64,000 bases of DNA from G965240465 sp965249525. GTDB taxonomy: Bacteria; SAR324; JACQKK01. The first letter of the stretch is position 1, and every line of letters begins with the position of its first letter. Below are positions 33,051 to 42,732 of the stretch, one piece after another. A program made the position numbers and the translations under genes. The notes below the pieces were generated by a model that was given only the letters and a program-made list of their open reading frames with translations, was not told the DNA's origin and did no database searches. Location: positions 1,302,001-1,366,000 of the forward strand of contig OZ252237.1 in NCBI GenBank assembly GCA_965249525.1, in the 5' to 3' direction.

Positions 33051-34907
33051 TTGGATGCGCACACGATTGCATTGGTGAAAGAACGCGCTGATATTGCTCA
33101 GATCATCGCTGAGCATGTACAGCTTCGCCCCAGTGGGCAGGGGTATAAGGGATTGTGTCCATTTCATCAGGAGAAGACGCCCTCATTTACAGTGAATGTC
33201 CAGCGTGGGTTTTTCCATTGTTTTGGCTGTGGCAAGGGTGGGAGTGTGGTGGATTTCGTCATGGCACGGCAGGGGATGGAATTTGGTGAGGCCTTGGCTT
33301 GGCTGGCGGAGCGGGTGGGGGTGGAGTTGAAGCCAGGACAGGGAGGGATTCGTTGTGTACAAGCCTTAAAGTTGGCGACTGAGTTTTATCATCAGCAGTT
33401 GATGCATGCTGCCCAGGGGGAGTCTTTCCGTGCCTATTTGCGCTCCCGTGGTTTTGAGGAGGCAGACTGGTCCAGTTTTCAACTGGGTGCTGCCCTGAAT
33501 GATTGGCAAGGTCTGATCCATCAACTGCAAAGCAAGATAGACATAGAGACGCTGTTGAAGGCAGGACTTGTAGGCAAGGGGAAAAGCGGGCGGGCTTATG
33601 ATTGGATGCGCGGGCGGGTGGTGTTTCCTATTCAAGATGCCAGCGGTCATACCTTGGGCTTGGGCGGACGCCTGCTGGAAGACGGCCCTGGCCAATCCAA
33701 ATACTTGAACACCCCAGAGACGGTGTATTATCGCAAGCATCGGGTGCTGTTTGGCTTGCCCCAAGCCCTGGCTGCTTGGCGAGCATCCAAGTGCGCCTTG
33801 TTGGTGGAAGGATATCTGGATGTACTGCGCATGCACCAGCATGGATTCAGCCAAGCGGTAGCCGCCTGCGGGACCTCGCTTACGGGGGATCATGTGGCAT
33901 TACTCAAACGCCACAACCAGGAAGTGATTCTGCTGTTTGACGGCGATTCGGCTGGTATGCGCGCAGTGATGCGTTCTGTTCCCTTGTTTTTGGAACACAA
34001 TCTGGAAGCGCGGGTAGCCTTGCTGCCTAAGGGCTTAGACCCGGATGATCTGCTGGTGCAACAAGGGACACAAGCCTTGCAAAATTGTCTGGACGATGCC
34101 AAACCACTGTTAGAACATCTGGCTTTTGCCACCTTGCAGCAATTTCCTGCATCTGTACAAGGGAAGCAGCAAGCCCTGGCAGCCTTGGCAGACAATCTAC
34201 AAGCAGCCAAAACCGCCACCCGCGCAGTAGCCATCCGTCATTTGGCTGACTTGCTGGGCATTGACCCCGCCAGTGTCCTATCTCAGCTAGCAGCAAGCAC
34301 CTCTCCCAAGCGCACCCTGACAGCAGCATCCCGCACCTCCTCCTCTGCTTTCTCCTCTGCTTCCTCCTCTGCTTCCTCCCCCGCCATCTCCCACAGAGAA
34401 AAACGCATCCTGGCACTGCTGGCATGGCATCCCTCCCTGGCAGATATCGCACGCACACTCTTTCAGCCCGGCGACTTCAGTTCAGACCTCGCCCGCAATC
34501 TCTTTGGGCAACTCACTTCCTCCGCTGCTTCACCTCAGATTCCCTCATCCCCGCAGCAAGCAGCATCCTCGCAAGAAGCCACCTTATTGCGCTCCCTGCA
34601 AGCAGAAAAACCCCTTCATGTACACGCCGCCAAAGACCCCAAAGCTGCCTTGCAGGCAGAAACCTATTATCTGAAACGCCCCAGACTGCTTGAATTACGC
34701 CGCGCCTGGCAGCAAGCCCTCAACACCCCTCAAGAAGAATTGGCTCAGCAACGCTGGCGTAAAGCACAACAGGCACTGCAAATCCTGAAACCTCCCAGAT
34801 ATACCTACCAACCGCGTGAAGAAATGCGCCTAAAATCTCCCGACCAAGCCATCTCTTCCCTGGCTGCCTCCAGCCCCGCACCTCCGCATCCCCCTGCCGA
34901 CCAATAA
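33051..34907 (+). CDS. dnaG: DNA primase
   Basis: Makes RNA primers at the replication fork. TTG start at 33051 is set by AGGAGG 6 nt upstream; upstream residues in frame are not family-like. N-terminal zinc ribbon C36/H39/C57/C60 (CPFHQEKTPSF, FHCFGCGKGG); catalytic core with LGLGGRLLEDGPGQSKYLNTPET; TOPRIM motifs LLVEGYLDVLRMHQHG and LLFDGDSAGMRA. A Ser/Thr-rich stretch with Ser-Ser-Ala repeats (about residues 430-455) precedes the C-terminal helicase-binding region. Length about 618 residues is normal. No rpsU or rpoD is adjacent, unlike the classical macromolecular-synthesis operon. Confidence 0.96.
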   Translation: MDAHTIALVKERADIAQIIAEHVQLRPSGQGYKGLCPFHQEKTPSFTVNVQRGFFHCFGCGKGGSVVDFVMARQGMEFGEALAWLAERVGVELKPGQGGIRCVQALKLATEFYHQQLMHAAQGESFRAYLRSRGFEEADWSSFQLGAALNDWQGLIHQLQSKIDIETLLKAGLVGKGKSGRAYDWMRGRVVFPIQDASGHTLGLGGRLLEDGPGQSKYLNTPETVYYRKHRVLFGLPQALAAWRASKCALLVEGYLDVLRMHQHGFSQAVAACGTSLTGDHVALLKRHNQEVILLFDGDSAGMRAVMRSVPLFLEHNLEARVALLPKGLDPDDLLVQQGTQALQNCLDDAKPLLEHLAFATLQQFPASVQGKQQALAALADNLQAAKTATRAVAIRHLADLLGIDPASVLSQLAASTSPKRTLTAASRTSSSAFSSASSSASSPAISHREKRILALLAWHPSLADIARTLFQPGDFSSDLARNLFGQLTSSAASPQIPSSPQQAASSQEATLLRSLQAEKPLHVHAAKDPKAALQAETYYLKRPRLLELRRAWQQALNTPQEELAQQRWRKAQQALQILKPPRYTYQPREEMRLKSPDQAISSLAASSPAPPHPPADQ

Positions 34908-35124
34908 GCACTACTCTAAGCACTGCAATAAACACTGCAATAAGCACTGCAATAAACACTGTGTCTGCCCATCACATCCCTCCCGCAAAGACCATGCGAC
35001 CATGCAGACACCAGCCTGCACGCAGAGTAGGGTGACATCTCTGTTCACACATGGCATTCTGCTTGATGTGTAGATTGCTCACCCAGTCGCTGGTGTTCAT
35101 ACTTCCTTATCATAAACAGGCAAA

Positions 35125-37734
35125 TTGTCGTCCTTTGGCGAAGCTTCTTTTTTTGCTGTATCCAAACCCATATTTTTCGTGCAAAAACCCGCATTACTTC
35201 GCTTCTTTCGCAAAGAGACCTGGACCCCCTCCAAGTTGAAGCACATAGGTCTATTTATTGGTTTCGCCGTCATGGTGGCACTGCTGGTGGCTCCCAGCTT
35301 TGCCCTAGTACCGCCAAGTTATAAAGAGGGGGAGATTGTCACCCGCACCATTGTGGTGGCTGAAGACGTCAACTTGCCTGATGAGCGTTCTACACAAACA
35401 CGCATTGAGGAGGCCTTAAAAGAAACTCCGCCAGTGTATGACTTTGATCCGCAGCTAGCAACACAAACTACCAAGCGGGTACGGGAAGCCTTTAAGATGA
35501 TGCGCCTTGGTCAACAGGAGTTAGAACAAAACCTGCAGCAGGCAGAAGAAGCCCTAAGGCAGAATTCGTTGGAACGGGTGGAATTGTTGCAGGAAATAGG
35601 GGCGCAGCTGAAGCAGCAGCAGCATCTGGGCAAAGAGCGTTCCCATGCACTGCGTAAGTTGGGCAGTTTGGGGGATGTGGAAAATTTGGATGAAAGATCA
35701 AGCATTCAGGCAGCCCGACTGCGGCAGAACGTTGGGGGCTTTCACACAGTCCGCCAGCAATTACGCAGCCAAGTACAGACGAAACGTGAACAGCTGGAAA
35801 TCTTAGAAAATGACATTGAATTCTTGCAGGAGAATATCCGCGATGCGCGGCTGCTTTTAAAACAGACGGCAGCGAGACTGCAAGAAGATTTTGAATCGCA
35901 GCTGGAAATACCGGTGCCGCCGCAAGTGCTGATAGTATTGACACAACAAAGATTTAACCAAACTTACGAGAATGCTTTGGCAGCAGTATTGTTGGTAATC
36001 TATTCGGAGCGTTTCACCATTTCTCCTGAATTGCTGGCAGAAGAGAAGGCTGTCCAGATACAAGATGTTTCCAATGGAGAAATAACCCGCTTGGAAAATT
36101 TAAGTGAGCTGGGCAATCTGCAGCGTGTGCGCCAACAAATCCCCCAGCAGCTGGCATCGCTGCTGCCAGCAGCAACCCCTGCCAGCACCAGAGAGGCTTT
36201 GTTGCTATTGGCGCAGTCTTTGACCAGACCCAATATAACAGAGAACAAAAACGCCACAGAAGCCTTGAAGCGTCGCTTGCGTCAAGAGGTGTCCCCAGTA
36301 TTTTTCGCACTAAAGAAAGGCGATGTGGTTGCCCGTGCCAGAGATGTGGCCACAGCCCAGCAGGCAGAAATCATTCGTGCAATCAATGCACATAATCGCA
36401 AACATCCCAAGTACGCCCAGATACTGGGGACCCTTGGACTGGTGCTGCTGCTGTTGGCATTGGCAAGGTTTGTGATTGTACCACGCATTCTGCATCAAGA
36501 TGTTACCCGTTCCAGACAAACCCTGCTGGCTGTTGTGTTATTGGGAAATTTGGCGATTTCACAATTGCTGCTGCTGCTGGAGCCTGCCTTTAACACCCTG
36601 TACCAATTGCCTTTTCAGGTGTATAGTTTGTTGCTGCCGGTGGCACTCACCTCCATGCTGGTGAGCATTGTAGCCGGGCAGCAGGTCGGCATGCTGATGG
36701 GATTGCTGCAAGCCATATTCCACGCCATCTTGCTGGGCAACCAGTTGACCTTCTTTTTGTATGGGGCAGTGAGTTCCGTGGTGGCTGCAGCAGCACCCAG
36801 ATATGACCGCCGTGCTGCCATTTGGCAGCAGGGAACCAGGATCGGACTGGCAAATATAGTAACCACCATCGTGCTCATGCTGATCAGTCAACGGTCTTTC
36901 TCCCCCACCAGCCTGGGCATGCTCGCCGCTGCTTTCAGCAACGGCATCCTGGTGGCAGTGTTATGCACCGCCTTGCTCCCTCTGATAGAAAAGCTGTTTG
37001 ATCTCACCACCAACCTTCGTCTGCTGGAACTCGCCAACATAAATCAACCTGCCCTCAAACAGCTTTCTGCCACCGCCCCAGGCACCTACCAGCACAGCGT
37101 GGTGGTCAGCAACCTCAGCGAGGGAGCAGCAGATGGCATTCGCGCCAACCCTCTGCTGGTACGCGTAGCCTCTTACTACCATGACTTAGGGAAAATGAAC
37201 TGCCCTTTATATTTCGTTGAAAATCAAAAACCCGACCTCAATTACCACGAACAACTTGCCCCTGAAGTCTCTGCACGCATTATCGTCAACCATGTACAAG
37301 ACGGCTTGCTCATCGCCCGCCAACACAACCTGGGGCGCGCCATCTGTGCCATTATTCAGCAGCACCACGGAACATCATTGGTGCGCTATTTCTTCCACAA
37401 AGCCAAGAAAGAATCCTCTTCCCCCATAGATGAAACCATCTTCCGCTACAAAGGACCCAAACCACAGAGTAAAGAAGCCGGCCTGGTCATGGCTGCCGAT
37501 ATGACAGAAGCTTCCACCCGCAGCTTAAAAATCATGACGCCAAAATCGGTGCGCAAAATGATACAAGACATTACCAGCTATCTTTATACAGATGGTCAGC
37601 TGGAAGAATCAGGTCTTACCTTCAATGATCTCAACTACATTGAAAAAACCTTTACCCGCATGATTCTGAGTGTCCACCACCATCGGGTGCAATACCCCGG
37701 GCAGCCAGGTCACAAACCCCCCAAGGGTGATTAA
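35125..37734 (+). CDS. PgpH-type 7TM-HD cyclic-di-AMP phosphodiesterase-like protein
   Basis: 869 residues: an N-terminal transmembrane helix (about 38-60), an extracytoplasmic 7TMR-HDED domain (about 65-430) containing coiled coil, seven membrane helices (about 435-640) and a cytoplasmic HD domain with H and HD motifs (TYQHSVVVSNLSEGA, YYHDLGKM, IQQHHGTSLV). In Firmicutes and relatives such proteins degrade c-di-AMP. TTG start at 35125 is uncertain; a GTG at 35179 is an alternative. It precedes ybeY and aspS, the same order as in several other phyla (pgpH-ybeY). Confidence 0.88.
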   Translation: MSSFGEASFFAVSKPIFFVQKPALLRFFRKETWTPSKLKHIGLFIGFAVMVALLVAPSFALVPPSYKEGEIVTRTIVVAEDVNLPDERSTQTRIEEALKETPPVYDFDPQLATQTTKRVREAFKMMRLGQQELEQNLQQAEEALRQNSLERVELLQEIGAQLKQQQHLGKERSHALRKLGSLGDVENLDERSSIQAARLRQNVGGFHTVRQQLRSQVQTKREQLEILENDIEFLQENIRDARLLLKQTAARLQEDFESQLEIPVPPQVLIVLTQQRFNQTYENALAAVLLVIYSERFTISPELLAEEKAVQIQDVSNGEITRLENLSELGNLQRVRQQIPQQLASLLPAATPASTREALLLLAQSLTRPNITENKNATEALKRRLRQEVSPVFFALKKGDVVARARDVATAQQAEIIRAINAHNRKHPKYAQILGTLGLVLLLLALARFVIVPRILHQDVTRSRQTLLAVVLLGNLAISQLLLLLEPAFNTLYQLPFQVYSLLLPVALTSMLVSIVAGQQVGMLMGLLQAIFHAILLGNQLTFFLYGAVSSVVAAAAPRYDRRAAIWQQGTRIGLANIVTTIVLMLISQRSFSPTSLGMLAAAFSNGILVAVLCTALLPLIEKLFDLTTNLRLLELANINQPALKQLSATAPGTYQHSVVVSNLSEGAADGIRANPLLVRVASYYHDLGKMNCPLYFVENQKPDLNYHEQLAPEVSARIIVNHVQDGLLIARQHNLGRAICAIIQQHHGTSLVRYFFHKAKKESSSPIDETIFRYKGPKPQSKEAGLVMAADMTEASTRSLKIMTPKSVRKMIQDITSYLYTDGQLEESGLTFNDLNYIEKTFTRMILSVHHHRVQYPGQPGHKPPKGD

Positions 37735-37779
37735 AACTTGATAGAAAAATCCTAGCCCCAGCTTGTCTCAGCTTGACCC

Positions 37780-38295
37780 ATGCCCGCCTCCCTTGCCCAT
37801 TCTTCATTTCCCCCGCCTTCGCAAAGCGTACAGGTGGGCTGTTCAGCACAGCTGCCCGCACCTCCCATCTCTATGCCGCATTTGCAGCTAATCACCCAAG
37901 GATTGCTGCAAGAGTTGGATTTGCTGGGAGGTGGACTTTCGCTATGGCTGGATACAGATGCTGGCATGCGTCAATTGAATCAAACCTGGCGCCAGCAGCC
38001 AGCAGCCACCGATGTGCTTTCCTGGCGCTATTGGGAAGCATCGCCTGCGGAGTGTGCCTGCAGCGGTGGTCTGCTGGGGGAGGTGGCTATCTCGTTAGAA
38101 TCTGCACAACGCCAGGCGGTTGTTTATGGCTGGAGTTGGCAAACAGAAATCCTGCGCCTGCTGGTGCATGGCTGCACCCATGTGGCAGGCTATCATCACA
38201 GCACCCCTGGGGCTGCCCGCATCATGCGTGAGCAAGAAATGCTGCTGCTGGCTTCGCTAGGATTAACCTTGGACCAAAAGGACAGTAAAAGTTGA
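37780..38295 (+). CDS. ybeY: Endoribonuclease YbeY (16S rRNA maturation)
   Basis: Zinc metalloprotein for 16S rRNA 3'-end processing and ribosome quality control. The three-histidine metal site is seen as HGCTHVAGYHHS near residues 130-141, close to the family H-x3-H-x5-H pattern, followed by MREQE. The N-terminal 30 residues (Pro/Ser-rich) are probably not part of the domain, so the true start may be the ATG at 37873. The stop codon overlaps the TTG start of aspS, suggesting translational coupling. Confidence 0.88.
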   Translation: MPASLAHSSFPPPSQSVQVGCSAQLPAPPISMPHLQLITQGLLQELDLLGGGLSLWLDTDAGMRQLNQTWRQQPAATDVLSWRYWEASPAECACSGGLLGEVAISLESAQRQAVVYGWSWQTEILRLLVHGCTHVAGYHHSTPGAARIMREQEMLLLASLGLTLDQKDSKS

Positions 38296-40058
38296 AACGA
38301 ACACATCACTGCGGAGAACTCCGCGCCTCAGACGAGGGAATACCAGCCTCTTTGTGCGGCTGGGTGCATACCCGCCGCGATCACGGCGGCGTCATATTTG
38401 TAGATTTGCGCGACCACAATGGTTTGACCCAGGTGGTTTTCAAAGCAGATGTCCACGCCGAAACCCATCGCCAGGCCAATATTTTACGCAATGAATTCGT
38501 GATTACTGTCAGTGGAAAAGTGGCGCTGCGTGAAGCAGGTGCCGGCAACCCCGATTTGCCCACAGGCCAAATTGAATTACTCAGCAATCACCTGGAAGTA
38601 CTCAATGAGTCCCGACCACCGCCCTATGACCTGGATGATGAGGTGGAAGAACGCCATCGGCTGGTATGGCGCAGCTATGACTTGCGCCGTCCTTTGATGC
38701 AGCATAATTTGCGCCTGCGTTCAGAAGCAGCCCGTTTAAGCAGAGAATATTTGCATCAACAAGGTTTCACAGAGGTAGAAACACCCATGCTGACCCGCGC
38801 CACACCAGAAGGGGCGCGTGATTACCTGGTGCCATCAAGGGTGCAGCCTGGCGCATTTTACGCCCTGCCGCAGTCGCCCCAATTATTTAAGCAGCTGCTG
38901 ATGGCGGGGGGAATAGACCGCTATTACCAAATGGCACGTTGTTTCCGCGATGAAGACCTGCGCGGCAATCGCCAGCCAGAGTTCACCCAAATAGACCTAG
39001 AGATGGCTTTTGCCATCCCAGAGATGGTGATGGAATTGACCGACGGCATGATAGCGCACTTGTTTGGCAAATTGGGTGGTGGCGCACCGTCGCTGCCGAT
39101 TGAACAGATGGACTACGACCAGGCGATAGCAGCATACGGCAGCGACGCCCCCGACCTTCGCTTTGATTTGAAGCTGTGCGATGTGGCTGATTTGGTAAAA
39201 GACACCCAGTGCCAAGTGCTGGCGTCCCCCTTGCAGCGAGGCGGTTGGGCGCGCGCCATTTGTGTACCGCAAGGGGCTGCTTTAAGTCGCAAAGATTTGG
39301 ATGAATTGGTAGAAGCTGCTATCAGCTGGGGGGCAAAAGGATTGGCCTGGGTGAAAAAACAGGACTCCGAATGGCGTTCTCCCATTGCCAAGTTTTTCAC
39401 CCCATCCCAACAGCAGGCCATAGAAGAAAGACTGAAGCTGCGCAATGATGACCTGGCACTCTTCAGTGCAGACAGTCCGCAAGTGGTAACAGCCTGCTTG
39501 GGTCAGGTACGGCGTTGGCTGGCAGAAAAGCTGGGGCTGATAAAAAAAGGCGTCCATCGGTTTGTCTGGGTGAAAAATTTTCCCCTGCTGGAAGCAGACT
39601 CCCAAGGTCACGGCTGGCACGCCATGCACCATCCCTTTACCGCACCCGTACCCGCAGAATGGCACCTCTGGAAACAAGACCCCTCCCGCATCCATGCGCT
39701 GTCTTATGATTTGGTGCTGAATGGCGTAGAATTAGGTGGCGGCAGCATCCGCAACCATCGCAGAAACATACAAGAAAAACTGTTTGACCTGATTGGAATC
39801 TCCCCAGAATTGGCAAAAGCACGTTTCGGCTTCCTGCTGGAAGCCCTAGCATGCGGCGCCCCCCCGCATGGAGGCATCGCCCTGGGATTTGACCGCATCG
39901 TCATGGCACTCTGCCAAACAGATTCCATCCGTGATGTCATCGCCTTCCCCAAAACCCAAAAAGCCGCAGACCTCATGGTAGGCGCACCCGCTGCTGTGGA
40001 TGCCGAACAACTGCAAGAACTCTCTCTGCGCATCCTGGGAACGCCGCCTTCCTCTTAG
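38292..40058 (+). CDS. aspS: Aspartyl-tRNA synthetase (bacterial type)
   Basis: 588-residue class II synthetase: N-terminal OB-fold anticodon-binding domain (LCGWVHTRRDHGGVIFVDLRDHNG), catalytic core motif 2 (MARCFRDEDLRGNRQPEFTQID), the bacteria-specific GAD insertion (about 290-410) and motif 3 (GIALGFDRIVMALC). TTG at 38292 overlaps the ybeY stop (TTGA). Whether it also charges tRNA-Asn depends on gatCAB, which is not in the window. Confidence 0.96.
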   Translation: MKRTHHCGELRASDEGIPASLCGWVHTRRDHGGVIFVDLRDHNGLTQVVFKADVHAETHRQANILRNEFVITVSGKVALREAGAGNPDLPTGQIELLSNHLEVLNESRPPPYDLDDEVEERHRLVWRSYDLRRPLMQHNLRLRSEAARLSREYLHQQGFTEVETPMLTRATPEGARDYLVPSRVQPGAFYALPQSPQLFKQLLMAGGIDRYYQMARCFRDEDLRGNRQPEFTQIDLEMAFAIPEMVMELTDGMIAHLFGKLGGGAPSLPIEQMDYDQAIAAYGSDAPDLRFDLKLCDVADLVKDTQCQVLASPLQRGGWARAICVPQGAALSRKDLDELVEAAISWGAKGLAWVKKQDSEWRSPIAKFFTPSQQQAIEERLKLRNDDLALFSADSPQVVTACLGQVRRWLAEKLGLIKKGVHRFVWVKNFPLLEADSQGHGWHAMHHPFTAPVPAEWHLWKQDPSRIHALSYDLVLNGVELGGGSIRNHRRNIQEKLFDLIGISPELAKARFGFLLEALACGAPPHGGIALGFDRIVMALCQTDSIRDVIAFPKTQKAADLMVGAPAAVDAEQLQELSLRILGTPPSS

Positions 40059-40096
40059 CCTGGCTGCTTCGTTAACCAGGCGCCCACGCCTTTGCT

Positions 40097-40138
40097 GCCC
40101 GTCCATGTCTGCCCGTCCATGTCTGCCCGTCCATGTCT
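40097..40138. repeat. Tandem repeat, 14-nt unit x3, across the glycosyltransferase start codon
   Basis: Three copies of GCCCGTCCATGTCT. Each contains an ATG, and because the unit is 14 nt the three ATGs fall in three different frames; only the last (40133) is in the glycosyltransferase frame. Confidence 0.92.
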
Positions 40139-41185
40139 GCTTCCCCGCCCGATAATGTCTGTGTACTGCTGGTGCGCTTCAATTCGCTGGGGGATGTGGT
40201 CAAATGCACCGCCATACCCCGTCTGCTAAAGAAACGCTGGCCCCAAGCCCGCGTCATCTTTGCCACCCTCGCCCAGCATGCCCCGCTGCTAGCCAACCAT
40301 CCTCAAATAGATGAAGTCGCCTGCTATCATCGGCAGCAAGGATTCCAAGGTCTGCTGCAGCTAGCACATCAATTGCGCCGTCAACGCCCCCAGCTGGCAA
40401 TTGACCTCCACAACAGCCTTAGAAGCCGTTTGCTGCGCCTGCTGACAGGCGGTCGCTGGCTGGTCTACAACAAACGCAGCTTCCAACGATGGTTGTTAGC
40501 GGTATGGGGCTGGGATACCTACCCCGCCACCTTTAACAAACAAGCCGATTTCCTTGCCCCTCTCTTGCCGTGGGGAGTACAAGATGACGGCAGGGGGACA
40601 GAAATCCACCCCCAACACCTGGCAGCCGACAGCCGCTTCAACAAAAAATTTGCCAGCGAAATTCAATGGATCAAGCACTGCCGCAGCCCCCTGCTGGGCG
40701 CAGCCCCCGTAGCAGCCTGGCACTTAAAACGCTGGCCGCTGAACCACATGAAAACCTTGCTGCAAGATTTCATCACCCAGTGCGGCGGCAAGGTCATGCT
40801 GTTCGGCGGCGCTGATGAACCCCAACTCAACCTACTTGCCCAACAACTGGGTCCCTCGGCACTCAACCTGGCAGGGCGCACCAACTTGTTGGAATCTGCC
40901 TGGTTTGCCTCCCAGACAGGCTTGATGGTAGCCAACGATACTGGCATGGCGCACATCGCTGAGGCTGTGGGGGTAGACACCCTGGTGCTTTTTGGTCCCA
41001 CCACCGAACACTGGGGTTATTTTCCCCAACGCCCCTCCAGCCGTGTGCTGCAACACCAGCTGCCCTGTCGTCCCTGCACCCGCACAGGCAAAGGAAACTG
41101 CCACCACCCTTGGCAAAAAGCCTGTTTGGATGCCATCACTCCGCAAATCGCCCTGAAACAGGTGCGCCATATGCTTAACTGTTAG
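40133..41185 (+). CDS. Glycosyltransferase family 9 (LPS heptosyltransferase-like)
   Basis: 350 residues with the GT9 pattern: VCVLLVRFNSLGDVVKCTAIPRLLKKRWP at the N-terminus, IDLHNSLRSRLL, and the nucleotide-sugar domain KVMLFGGADEPQLN, LMVANDTGMAHIAEAVG and LFGPTTEHWGY. GT9 enzymes add heptoses to the LPS inner core; next to waaA this is the likely job, but which linkage is unknown. The Cys-rich end (PCRPCTRTGKGNCHHPWQKACL) is common in the family. The start codon lies in a 14-nt repeat with no Shine-Dalgarno sequence. Confidence 0.88.
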   Translation: MSASPPDNVCVLLVRFNSLGDVVKCTAIPRLLKKRWPQARVIFATLAQHAPLLANHPQIDEVACYHRQQGFQGLLQLAHQLRRQRPQLAIDLHNSLRSRLLRLLTGGRWLVYNKRSFQRWLLAVWGWDTYPATFNKQADFLAPLLPWGVQDDGRGTEIHPQHLAADSRFNKKFASEIQWIKHCRSPLLGAAPVAAWHLKRWPLNHMKTLLQDFITQCGGKVMLFGGADEPQLNLLAQQLGPSALNLAGRTNLLESAWFASQTGLMVANDTGMAHIAEAVGVDTLVLFGPTTEHWGYFPQRPSSRVLQHQLPCRPCTRTGKGNCHHPWQKACLDAITPQIALKQVRHMLNC

Positions 41186-41225
41186 TTCTGTTAGTTCTGT
41201 TAGAACTGTTAGATTTGCTTAGGTC

Positions 41226-41292
41226 TTTTGTTTGGGTCTTTTATTTGGGTCTTTTATTTGGGTCTTTTATTTGGGTTTTTTGCTTAGATCTT
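41226..41292. repeat. Tandem repeat, 13-nt unit, T-rich, upstream of waaA
   Basis: About four copies of TTTGGGTCTTTTA plus diverged flanks, and before it GTTAGTTCT duplications (41181-41212). It occupies the whole gap between the GT9 gene and waaA. Confidence 0.85.
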
Positions 41293-41321
41293 TTGCTTAG
41301 ACTTTTTGTTTGGGTCTGCTG

Positions 41322-42680
41322 ATGTCGGTTGCCAAGAGAACTTCCCCGCCTTCAAACCTGCTGCCCCCCTGTGCAGCCTGGCGCAGACCATTGTACTGCT
41401 GGCTGCTGCGACCCTTGATGCTGGTGCTGCTGAAGACAGGGAGTTGGTTCTCGCCCAAGCTGCGGGCAACCCTGCGACAACAGCGGGAAATATGCTTGGA
41501 ATCGGTCTTAGCCAAGCGAAATATGCAGCAGCCCTTGGTATGGTTTCACGCTGCCAGTGCAGGAGAATTTTTGCAGGGGCTGCCTGTTATGCGCCACCTG
41601 CTGGAAGCAAAGGTGTTGTGCGTATTGAGTTTCAGTTCACCCAGTACAGCTGCCTGGGCAAAACGCAGCCAGGCAAAGCATGCGCTGTGGCGGGCAAGTT
41701 TTCCCCTGCCTTTGGACAACCGTCATCGTATACAGGGGCTGCTGCAGCGACTGAAACCGGCGGCATTGGTGTTCATCAAGTACGATTTATGGCCCAACTT
41801 GGTATGGGAGGCGCGCTTAACGGGAATTCCCATTCACCTGCTGGGTGGAACGCTGCATCGGCATTCTGGTCGCTGGAAGTGGGGGTTGCGGGGGTGGTTT
41901 CGCTGTTTGCTGGAAAGCACCTCACATTTAGCTGCGGCCAGCGAGACCGATGCTGGGTACTTCCGAGCGCTGTGTCCGCAGCATAAGTATATACGGGTGC
42001 TGGGAGACAGCCGATTTGACAGTGTGTTGGAGCGTTTGAAAGAAGCACCTCCCGCTGTTCCAGCAGGTATTGCCCAAGCCAAGCAGGTATTGGTGGTGGG
42101 CAGCAGTTGGCCGCAGGATGAGCGTTTGCTGCTGTCGGGAATCAAGCAGGCGCTGAGACAATTTGCGGACTTTGCGGTGGTGCTGGCGCCTCATGAACCT
42201 GCATCACAGCCCTTGGCATACTTGCAGCAGGCTTTGGGGGAATTTGGCTGTGTTCGTTTAAGCCAGGCGGGGAGGTCAGCTGCTGATGCCGCAACTAATG
42301 ATTCCAGGGTGCTGCTGGTGGATGAGGTAGGGCGCCTGGCCAGCTGTTACAAACTGGGAAGCATGGCGTATGTGGGCGGGGGACACACCACAGGGGTTCA
42401 TAGTGTGCTAGAACCTGCTGCTGCGGGCTTGGCGGTGAGTTTTGGACCGTTTTATCAAAACTCGGTGGAGGCTGGTGAGATGGAAGCCCAAGGGCTGGCT
42501 GTTTGCACAGCCACGGCGCAAGCATTCAGCAGGCAATTGTTGAAGTGGCTACAATCACCTGCCACTACCCGCCAAATCGGTCAACAAGCCCAGGTCTTCG
42601 TTAAGCAGCGGGCAGGTGCAGCCAGAGCCTGCAGCCAGCAAATTCTAGACTCGCTGCCACCAGCACCCCAGCAGCCATAA
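41322..42680 (+). CDS. waaA: 3-deoxy-D-manno-octulosonic acid (Kdo) transferase
   Basis: Adds Kdo to lipid A at the inner membrane. Features: N-terminal segment ahead of VWFHAASAGEFLQGLPV (catalytic Glu in the GEF motif), FIKYDLWPNLVWEA, VLGDSRFDSV, VVGSSWPQDERLLL, and the sugar-nucleotide site YVGGGHTTGVHSVLEPAAAGLAVSFGP. 452 residues from ATG 41322; a TTG at 41310 is also in frame. Presence of this gene shows the organism makes lipid A with Kdo. Confidence 0.93.
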   Translation: MSVAKRTSPPSNLLPPCAAWRRPLYCWLLRPLMLVLLKTGSWFSPKLRATLRQQREICLESVLAKRNMQQPLVWFHAASAGEFLQGLPVMRHLLEAKVLCVLSFSSPSTAAWAKRSQAKHALWRASFPLPLDNRHRIQGLLQRLKPAALVFIKYDLWPNLVWEARLTGIPIHLLGGTLHRHSGRWKWGLRGWFRCLLESTSHLAAASETDAGYFRALCPQHKYIRVLGDSRFDSVLERLKEAPPAVPAGIAQAKQVLVVGSSWPQDERLLLSGIKQALRQFADFAVVLAPHEPASQPLAYLQQALGEFGCVRLSQAGRSAADAATNDSRVLLVDEVGRLASCYKLGSMAYVGGGHTTGVHSVLEPAAAGLAVSFGPFYQNSVEAGEMEAQGLAVCTATAQAFSRQLLKWLQSPATTRQIGQQAQVFVKQRAGAARACSQQILDSLPPAPQQP

Positions 42681-42732
42681 CCCAAGCAGCCATAACCCCA
42701 GCAGCCATAACACTGAAAAGCCACCAGCCAAG

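Noticed and set aside
32442..33167. Long minus-strand frame coding Pro-Leu-Pro-Ala-Asn repeats
   Set aside because: It is stop-free only because the repeat units are multiples of three or happen to lack stops, and its N-terminal half is antisense to the 5' end of dnaG.
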